DNA of 64,000 nt, taken from contig CP044131.1 of NCBI GenBank assembly GCA_008727115.1, positions 3,472,001 to 3,536,000 of the forward strand, in the 5' to 3' direction. Shown here piece by piece: positions 58,257 through 64,000 of this stretch. The DNA is from Comamonas testosteroni. GTDB lineage: Bacteria > Pseudomonadota > Gammaproteobacteria > Burkholderiales > Burkholderiaceae_C. How positions within the stretch are numbered: the stretch's first letter is position 1; each line of letters opens with the position of its first letter. Both the position numbers and the translations under genes were made by a program. Below the pieces are notes generated by a model. The model saw only the letters and a list, made by a program, of their open reading frames with translations, was not told the DNA's origin and made no database searches.

Positions 58257-60001
58257 AGCACTGGCTCCTCAGGTGGCGCAGCCACGATCAGAGGCTTGAC
58301 TTCCTTGTCGGGCTGGACGCCCATGAAACGCAAGGTCTGCTGGACTACATCCGCAAACACGGGACTTGCCACCGTACCGCCGTAGTAGGAGCCTGCGGTG
58401 GGCTCGTCCACCATCACAGCAACGATGATGCGAGGATTGTCGATAGGGGCAATGCCAGTAAACCAGGCGCGGTATTTACCGGCCGCATAGTGCTTGCCAA
58501 CCTGCTTGCGGGACGTGCCCGACTTGCCGCCAATGGTGTAGCCCTCGGCCTGGGCCTTCTGGCCCGTACCACCAGGGCCGGCTGCCAGGCGCAGCATGTG
58601 CAAGACTGCATCGGCGTTTTCCTTGGAGATCACGCGCACGCCGACAGGCGGCTCCGAAGTCTTCAAGATCGTGGAAGGAATGACATTGCCGTCGTTGGAA
58701 AAAACGGTGTACGAGCGTGCCATCTGGAACAGCGAGGCCGACAGGCCATAGCCGTAGGACATGGTGGCTTGCTCGATGGGCTTCCAGGTTTTCCAGGCAC
58801 GCAGGCGACCCGAGACCGCACCAGGAAACTGGATCTGCGGTTTCTGACCAAAGCCCAGCGCACTGAAGTACTCCCACATTTCCTGCGGCGAGAGCTTTTG
58901 TGCCACCTTGGTTGCGCCCACGTTGCTGGACTTCTGAATCACGCCCTCCACCGTCAGCGCGCCGTAGTTGTGCGTATCGGTGATGGTGGAGCCTGTCACC
59001 GTGTAGCGGCCAGGTGCTGTGTCAATAATGGTCGTGGGCTTGACGCGCTTGAGTTCCAGTGCGGCAGCCACGGTAATGGGCTTCATGGTCGAGCCGGGCT
59101 CGAAGGTATCGGTCAGCGCACGGTTGCGCAGTTGCTCGCCCGTCAGGTTCTTGCGGTGGCCGGGGTCATAGCTGGGATAGTTGGCCAGGGCCAGCAGCTC
59201 ACCGGTATGCGCATCCATGACCACCACGCTGCCTGCCTTGGCCTTGAAGGTCTCGACCTGCTGCTTGAGCTTCTGGTAGGCGTAGTACTGGACCTTGCTG
59301 TCGATGGACAGCTGAATGTCCTGTCCATCCTGTGGTGGCACTTCGTCACCCACGCCTTCGACCACGCGGCCTAGGCGATCCTTGATCACGCGACGAGAGC
59401 CAGCCTTGCCGGCAAGCTCCTTGTCGAACGCCAGCTCCATGCCTTCCTGCCCATGGTCTTCCACATTGGTGAAGCCCACGATGTGCGCAGCCGACTCCCC
59501 TTCAGGGTACTGGCGCTTGTATTCCTTGCGGTTGTAGATGCCCTTGATGTTGAGGGCCACGATCTGCTGGCCAATATTCCAGTCCAGCTGGCGCTTGACC
59601 CAGACAAAGGTCTTATCCTCGTCATCGAGCTTGTCCAGCAGCTTGGCCAGCGGCATCTCCATGAGCTTGGCCACTTGCTTGAGCTTTTGCTGAACTTCGG
59701 GATCCTTGAGATCCACGTCTTCGGGAATCGCCCAGATGCTGGCAGCCGGAACGCTGGAAGCCAGAATCAAGCCATTGCGATCAAGCAGGCGCCCACGGTT
59801 GGCTGGAAGCTCCAGAGTACGTGCAAAGCGCACCAAGCCCTGACGCTTGAAGAAGTCATTGCCGAACACTTGCACATAGGCGGCACGCGCTCCCAGCCCT
59901 ACAAACCCCAGCGCCAGCGCAGCCACGATGAACTTGCTGCGCCACAGTGGTGTTTTCGACGCCAGCAAAGGGCTGGTGGTATAGAGCACGCTGCGTGTCA
60001 T
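58253..60001 (-). CDS. ftsI: FtsI (PBP3), septal peptidoglycan transpeptidase
   Basis: A 582-residue class B penicillin-binding protein. It has one membrane helix (about 23-45), a pedestal domain with ELPANRGRLLDRNGLILASS, and the transpeptidase domain with Ser about 302 in EPGSTMKPIT (SxxK), KSSNVGATK (SxN) and GGKSGTSRK near 492 (KSGT). It works with FtsW at the septum. It overlaps ftsL and murE by four bases each. Confidence 0.97.
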   Translation of the reverse strand: MTRSVLYTTSPLLASKTPLWRSKFIVAALALGFVGLGARAAYVQVFGNDFFKRQGLVRFARTLELPANRGRLLDRNGLILASSVPAASIWAIPEDVDLKDPEVQQKLKQVAKLMEMPLAKLLDKLDDEDKTFVWVKRQLDWNIGQQIVALNIKGIYNRKEYKRQYPEGESAAHIVGFTNVEDHGQEGMELAFDKELAGKAGSRRVIKDRLGRVVEGVGDEVPPQDGQDIQLSIDSKVQYYAYQKLKQQVETFKAKAGSVVVMDAHTGELLALANYPSYDPGHRKNLTGEQLRNRALTDTFEPGSTMKPITVAAALELKRVKPTTIIDTAPGRYTVTGSTITDTHNYGALTVEGVIQKSSNVGATKVAQKLSPQEMWEYFSALGFGQKPQIQFPGAVSGRLRAWKTWKPIEQATMSYGYGLSASLFQMARSYTVFSNDGNVIPSTILKTSEPPVGVRVISKENADAVLHMLRLAAGPGGTGQKAQAEGYTIGGKSGTSRKQVGKHYAAGKYRAWFTGIAPIDNPRIIVAVMVDEPTAGSYYGGTVASPVFADVVQQTLRFMGVQPDKEVKPLIVAAPPEEPVL

Positions 60002-60279
60002 TGCGCAGCTCCTGCAGCCGTTTCATGCACGTACTGCGTAATGGCCTGGGAGGCCTGCTTCATCTGCAACTTCTCTCGCGCCAGCGTCTCAATGCGCAAA
60101 GGCGTAGCCTGAGCACGCTTTTCGACCTGCAGGCGCAGCTGATCCGTCGCCAGCCGCCGCGCTTCGGCCTCAGCACGGTCCAGCTCGGTGAAAAGCTTGC
60201 GCGACTCATACTGGGTATGCACCAGGAAAATGGCGCTCATCATCACTGCCAGCAGCAAGAGCAGATTTATGCGCAGCAC
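59998..60279 (-). CDS. ftsL: Cell division protein FtsL
   Basis: A 93-residue bitopic divisome protein: a very short cytoplasmic end, a membrane helix (LRINLLLLLAVMMSAIFLV), then a periplasmic coiled coil (SRKLFTELDRAEAEARRLAT and on). I start at the GTG preceded by GGGAGGG, because the helix then lies at the extreme N terminus as in the family; an upstream in-frame ATG at 60351 would overlap rsmH. It forms a complex with FtsQ and FtsB. Confidence 0.9.
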   Translation of the reverse strand: MLRINLLLLLAVMMSAIFLVHTQYESRKLFTELDRAEAEARRLATDQLRLQVEKRAQATPLRIETLAREKLQMKQASQAITQYVHETAAGAAQ

Positions 60280-60319
60280 GGCAGCCCTCCCACCATGCCT
60301 GAAGCCGCACGGCCCAGCA

Positions 60320-61255
60320 TCATGCAGGCACCTCCGTACGCTCAGCCACACGCATCACCGCCGAGCGAGAGCGCGGGTTGCCATCGACCTCTGCAACACT
60401 GGGCTTGATCCTGTCGAGCGCCTTCAGGCGCATGGGAGTTGGCGCAGCAAAGGGTGCACGGCGGTCATAGACCTCCTTGGAGTGCTTGGCAATGAACTGC
60501 TTGACGATGCGGTCTTCGAGCGAGTGAAAGCTGATCACCACGAGTCGGCCACCAGGGGCCAACACCCTCAAGCTGGCTTCTAGCGCCTGCTCAAGCTCCT
60601 GAAGCTCTGCATTGATGAAAATCCGAAGAGCCTGGAAGGTACGTGTTGCCGGGTTCTGCCCAGCCTCGCGGGTCTTGACCGCGCCAGCCACGAGTTGGGC
60701 CAGCTCACCGGTTGTGCGTAATGGGCCCTGGCTCTCGCGCCGAGCAACAATCGCCTTTGCAATGGGGCCAGCAAACCGCTCTTCGCCGTAGTCACGTATC
60801 ACCTCCGCAATCTGATGCACTTCCGCATCTTCCAGCCACTCGGCCACGCTCTGGCCGCGTGTGGTGTCCATGCGCATGTCCAGCGGACCATCAAAACGGA
60901 AGCTGAACCCCCGGTCTGGGTTATCGATCTGGGGCGAACTCACCCCCAGGTCCATCAAAACCCCTTGCACGCTAGCCTCTGGCAGCTCGCCAAGATGGCG
61001 AAATCCTTCGTGCCGAATCGAAAAACGCGCATCGGTGATGCGCGCCGCTTCAGCGATTGCGTCCGGATCCTTGTCGAACGCAATCAACCGCGCGTCCGGC
61101 CCGAGTCGCTGCAAAATGAGCCGGGAATGACCTCCCCGACCGAACGTTGCATCCACCCAGTCACCCGCTGGTTCCTGGCTTGCGCCACCCAGCAGAGCGT
61201 CGACGGCCTCGTCCAGCAAAACGGTGATATGTTGCAACGGCTGATTCACAAGCAC
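60320..61255 (-). CDS. rsmH: RsmH, 16S rRNA (cytosine-1402-N4) methyltransferase
   Basis: A 311-residue SAM-dependent methyltransferase (formerly MraW). [13 protein letters not shown] starts the fold, [15 protein letters not shown] is the SAM loop, [20 protein letters not shown] is the RsmH signature and [16 protein letters not shown] closes the core. The start is GTG at 61255 with AGGA six bases upstream; a GTG two codons on is possible. It begins eight bases after mraZ. Confidence 0.96.
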   Translation of the reverse strand: MLVNQPLQHITVLLDEAVDALLGGASQEPAGDWVDATFGRGGHSRLILQRLGPDARLIAFDKDPDAIAEAARITDARFSIRHEGFRHLGELPEASVQGVLMDLGVSSPQIDNPDRGFSFRFDGPLDMRMDTTRGQSVAEWLEDAEVHQIAEVIRDYGEERFAGPIAKAIVARRESQGPLRTTGELAQLVAGAVKTREAGQNPATRTFQALRIFINAELQELEQALEASLRVLAPGGRLVVISFHSLEDRIVKQFIAKHSKEVYDRRAPFAAPTPMRLKALDRIKPSVAEVDGNPRSRSAVMRVAERTEVPA

Positions 61256-61263
61256 GTCTCTTC

Positions 61264-61692
61264 CTAAAAAACAAAATCCTGGAAAGCCGCTGGCATCTCC
61301 TGCTGCATGGCTTCCGCTTCACGCGCCTCATAAGTGGCTTTGTCCCAAAGCTCGAAGTGATCGCCCATACCGAGCAACACCACCTCCTTGGTCAAACCCG
61401 CACCCTCACGCAACTCCGGTGACACCAGCAAGCGTCCAGTGCCATCCATCTCTGCATCCATGGCATTGCCCAGAAAAATGCGCTTCCACCATTGAGCACT
61501 CATGGGAAGCTGCGCAATGCGATCGCGAAACTTCAGCCACTCGGGGCGGGGGAACAACATCAGGCAACCATGGGGGTGTTTGGTAAACGTCACCTGCCCC
61601 TCGGCCATGGACAACAAGGCGTCACGATGCCGGGTCGGCACTGAAAGCCGCCCCTTTCCATCGAGATTCAACGAAGACGCCCCTTGAAACAC
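61264..61692 (-). CDS. mraZ: MraZ, transcriptional regulator of the dcw cluster
   Basis: A 142-residue AbrB-like DNA-binding protein with two SpoVT/AbrB repeats: [20 protein letters not shown] near the start and [17 protein letters not shown] near the middle. The start is GTG at 61692. In other bacteria it binds short G-rich direct repeats upstream of itself and represses the cluster. It is the first gene of the dcw run. Confidence 0.96.
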   Translation of the reverse strand: MFQGASSLNLDGKGRLSVPTRHRDALLSMAEGQVTFTKHPHGCLMLFPRPEWLKFRDRIAQLPMSAQWWKRIFLGNAMDAEMDGTGRLLVSPELREGAGLTKEVVLLGMGDHFELWDKATYEAREAEAMQQEMPAAFQDFVF

Positions 61693-62047
61693 GGCTAGCT
61701 ACTCCGCTCATCTGGAGCCAGTCACATTCAAAAAATTGAATGCGATGGCAGTTTTCACCACTTAATTGCACTTTTTTGCACTGTAGCAGCAATTTCGAGG
61801 GATTCCAAACGACAGGGGACAATTATTTGCAATGAAATCAAGCACTTAGAGATAAAAAGAAAAGCCTCATTCTGAAAATACCTTTCCTTTACAAGCACTT
61901 AGCAAAGTCAATGCAAGTGGACTCTCATTAGTCAACGTCAATTGCAACCATTCAATTCAATGGAAAGAACTGATTTAAGTCTCGCTCTTCTCCTACAAAT
62001 GCAAACTGCCCGCCAAGGCGGGCAGCTCGTTTCAAGCACTTAACTCC
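61693..62047. other. dcw promoter region and hslU downstream region
   Basis: 355 bases, AT-rich. It must contain the dcw promoter (minus strand, left part). AGTGCAATTA next to AGTGGTGAAA, ten bases apart near 61755-61775, could be MraZ half-sites, but they do not match the TGGGN consensus well. The hslU terminator is at the right end. No gene seen. Confidence 0.45.
62006..62025 (-). terminator. Hairpin behind hslU
   Basis: CTGCCCGCCAAGGCGGGCAG, a 9-base stem with a minimal loop, followed on the minus strand by TTTGC; 23 bases after the hslU stop. The T run is short. Confidence 0.65.
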
Positions 62048-63367
62048 TCAAAGAATAAAGCGCGACAAATCCTCATCCTTGCTCAGCACTTGCAGGCGCT
62101 GATCCACATAGGCCGCATCAATCACCACGGTCTGCCCCGACAGCTTGGCTGCATCGAAGCTGACTTCGTCAAGCAGACGCTCCATCACCGTGGACAGCCG
62201 GCGTGCACCGATGTTCTCGGTACTCTCGTTGACGTCGAAGGCAATCGTCGCGAGGCGGGTGATGCCCTCGGGCTTGAACTCCAGCGTCACGTCTTCAGTC
62301 GCCATCAACGCCTGATACTGCTTGACCAAGGAGGCGTGAGTCTGCATGAGAATCGCCTCGAAGTCCTGCACCGACAGCGAATCCAACTCCACGCGAATGG
62401 GGAAGCGGCCTTGCAGTTCGGGAATCAGATCGCTGGGCTTGGACAGGTGGAACGCACCCGACGCGATGAACAGAATATGGTCGGTCTTCACAACGCCGTA
62501 CTTGGTGGAGACCGAAGTACCCTCCACCAACGGCAGCAGGTCGCGCTGCACTCCCTGGCGTGAAACATCAGAGCCGCTGCTTTCCTGACGCGTAGCGACC
62601 TTATCGATCTCGTCGATGAAGACAATGCCGTTTTGCTCAAGGTTGGCAATAGCACGCGTCTTGGCATCTTCCTCATTGATCATCTTGGCCGCTTCCTCAT
62701 CGGTCAGCAGCTTCAATGCCTCAGCAATCTTGAGCTTGCGCGTCTTGCGCTTTTCCTGACCCATATGGCTGAACATGCCGCGCAGCTGCTCGGCCATCTC
62801 TTCCATGCCCTGGGGCCCCATGATCTGCATCTGCGGCATCTGCTCGGCGATGTCGATCTCGATTTCCTTATCGTCGAGCTGGCCCTCGCGCAGCTTTTTG
62901 CGAAAGACCTGGCGCGCGGTGTTGTCGGCAGACACTTCGCCTGTGCGGGCCTGTGGCACCAGCACATCGAGAATGCGGTCTTCGGCCGCATCTTCGGCGC
63001 GGGTGCGCATCTTCTTCATGTCCGACTCGCGTGTCTGCTTGACGGCGACTTCGGCAAGGTCACGAATGATGGCATCCACATCCTTGCCAACATAGCCGAA
63101 TTCTGTGAACTTGGTAGCTTCGACCTTGATGAAAGGCGCATCGGCCAGCTTGGCCAGACGACGCGCAATCTCGGTCTTGCCCACGCCGGTGGGGCCAATC
63201 ATCAGAATGTTCTTGGGGGTGATTTCCTGGCGCAAGCCGTCAGCGACCTGCTGGCGACGCCAGCGGTTGCGCAACGCAATGGCGACGGCGCGCTTGGCAC
63301 CATTCTGGCCAACGATGTGCTTGTCCAGTTCGGAGACTATCTCCTGGGGAGTCATGGCAGAGGACAT
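62048..63367 (-). CDS. hslU: HslU, ATPase subunit of the HslUV protease
   Basis: A 439-residue AAA+ unfoldase that feeds substrates to Hsl[22 protein letters not shown] starts the domain, Walker A GPTGVGKT is at 58-65, the pore loop is [11 protein letters not shown] near 90, and Walker B is [12 protein letters not shown]. The I domain lies between. The C terminus DEDLSRFIL docks in HslV. hslV is 77 bases upstream, with a dispersed repeat in the gap. Confidence 0.97.
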   Translation of the reverse strand: MSSAMTPQEIVSELDKHIVGQNGAKRAVAIALRNRWRRQQVADGLRQEITPKNILMIGPTGVGKTEIARRLAKLADAPFIKVEATKFTEFGYVGKDVDAIIRDLAEVAVKQTRESDMKKMRTRAEDAAEDRILDVLVPQARTGEVSADNTARQVFRKKLREGQLDDKEIEIDIAEQMPQMQIMGPQGMEEMAEQLRGMFSHMGQEKRKTRKLKIAEALKLLTDEEAAKMINEEDAKTRAIANLEQNGIVFIDEIDKVATRQESSGSDVSRQGVQRDLLPLVEGTSVSTKYGVVKTDHILFIASGAFHLSKPSDLIPELQGRFPIRVELDSLSVQDFEAILMQTHASLVKQYQALMATEDVTLEFKPEGITRLATIAFDVNESTENIGARRLSTVMERLLDEVSFDAAKLSGQTVVIDAAYVDQRLQVLSKDEDLSRFIL

Positions 63368-63377
63368 GTGAATTCTC

Positions 63378-63430
63378 AGTCAAATATGCCTCTAACGCTT
63401 ATACACAAAGCGCTAGCAGCTATCAATTTA
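63378..63430 (-). repeat. Comamonad GATAGC/AGCGCT repeat between hslV and hslU
   Basis: AGTCAAATATGCCTCTAACG, then CTTATACACAAAGCGCTAGC, then AGCTATCAATTTA. The reverse complement starts TTGATAGCTGCTAGCGCTTT and is the best-preserved copy in the window; it matches the copy inside aroE in order and spacing of its blocks. Confidence 0.8.
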
Positions 63431-63444
63431 GATAATTGCAGCGC

Positions 63445-63990
63445 TTACAGCGTCTCAATGGTGTGATTCATATTGGTGTAGATGCACAGCTCACCGGCAA
63501 TCGCCAGCGACTTGCGCACCACATCCTCGGCCGACAACTCGGTGCTGTTGATCAGCGCCTTGGCTGCAGAGTGCGCATAGGCACCGCCCGATCCAATGGC
63601 CACAATGCCCTGCTCTGGCTCCAGTACATCGCCATTGCCCGTGATGATGAGCGAGGTTGTCGCATCGGCCACGGCCAGCATGGCTTCGAGCTTGCGCAGT
63701 ACGCGGTCAGTGCGCCATTCCTTGGTCAGCTCGATCGCGGCACGGGTCAAGTTGCCCTGGTGCTTTTCCAGCTTGGCCTCAAAGCGCTCAAACAGCGTGA
63801 ACGCATCAGCGGTTGCCCCTGCAAAGCCCGCCAGCACCTTGCCGTGATAGAGCTTGCGCACCTTGCGCGCCGTGCCCTTGACAACGATGTGACCCAATGT
63901 GACCTGACCATCACCACCGATGGCGACTTGAACGCCTTCGGGAGTCTGGCGGCGCACGCTCAAAATGGTGGTGCCGTGAAACTGTTCCAT
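63445..63990 (-). CDS. hslV: HslV, proteolytic subunit of the HslUV protease
   Basis: A 181-residue threonine protease of the proteasome type. After removal of a short propeptide (MEQFHG) the catalytic Thr7 becomes N-terminal (TTILSVRR). [13 protein letters not shown] and [17 protein letters not shown] are family blocks, and [14 protein letters not shown] is near the end. AAGAG precedes the ATG. It heads the hslVU operon. Confidence 0.97.
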   Translation of the reverse strand: MEQFHGTTILSVRRQTPEGVQVAIGGDGQVTLGHIVVKGTARKVRKLYHGKVLAGFAGATADAFTLFERFEAKLEKHQGNLTRAAIELTKEWRTDRVLRKLEAMLAVADATTSLIITGNGDVLEPEQGIVAIGSGGAYAHSAAKALINSTELSAEDVVRKSLAIAGELCIYTNMNHTIETL

Positions 63991-64000
63991 CTCTTGCAGA

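Noticed and set aside
61755..61775. MraZ operator repeats upstream of mraZ
   Set aside because: AGTG-type half-sites ten bases apart are suggestive but do not fit TGGGN well enough to annotate as operators.

Overview
The window looks like chromosomal DNA of a Comamonas-type betaproteobacterium (Burkholderiales, Comamonadaceae). The basis is a complete dcw cell-division/peptidoglycan cluster in the betaproteobacterial order, class Ia nrdAB with two ATP-cones, a lysine/alanine-rich histone-H1-like gene, a ypjD-PP0621-sensor kinase-NtrC regulator-ampD block, and dispersed intergenic repeats of a kind I associate with this family. The genus is inference; no rRNA or tRNA gene is present.

Layout. 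1-6.9 kb: the end of a DUF1266-like gene, an NlpC/P60 lipoprotein, ffh, and a large multi-PAS hybrid histidine kinase. 6.87-9.31 kb: an intact 2.44-kb transposon with a chloramphenicol exporter (cmx type) and an IS481-family transposase, 22-bp terminal inverted repeats and a 6-bp target duplication; it looks actinobacterial (Tn5564/IS5564-like) and sits exactly on the kinase stop codon. 9.3-15.4 kb: a REC-GGDEF regulator, a ypjD-like membrane protein, a PP0621 protein, a PilS/PilR-like pair and ampD. 15.7-21.3 kb: nrdA and nrdB behind tandem NrdR boxes, then the histone-like gene built of 63-bp repeats. 21.3-27.7 kb, minus strand: a PfkB kinase, a zinc-ribbon DUF3426 protein, prmA, accC, accB, a TlpA-like thioredoxin and an unassigned gene. 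28-42 kb: mpl, a hypothetical gene, yqcC-like, DAHP synthase with an aromatic-codon attenuator leader, tldD, rodA, a YqiA-like hydrolase, an RNase II-family enzyme, a TonB-like protein, aroE, mtgA and ruvC. 42-61.7 kb, minus strand: an RcnB-like protein, a small membrane protein, lpxC and the dcw cluster from mraZ to ftsZ. 62-64 kb: hslU and hslV.

How it works together. Most of the right half builds the envelope: mur genes make lipid II, ftsW/ftsI/mtgA polymerise it, ftsZAQLW drive division, rodA serves elongation, ampD and mpl recycle peptidoglycan, and lpxC commits lipid A synthesis. From ftsI to ftsQ nearly every junction is a 4-bp stop/start overlap, implying translational coupling.

Most worth a second look: (1) the cmx transposon, whose transposase takes its stop codon from the CTAG target; (2) the attenuator leader with seven consecutive aromatic codons upstream of DAHP synthase; (3) six copies of a double-hairpin repeat, each directly behind a stop codon in the sense orientation, one supplying the stop of mtgA; (4) a second dispersed repeat family with one copy read in frame inside aroE; (5) a roughly 140-residue acidic extension on MurD.
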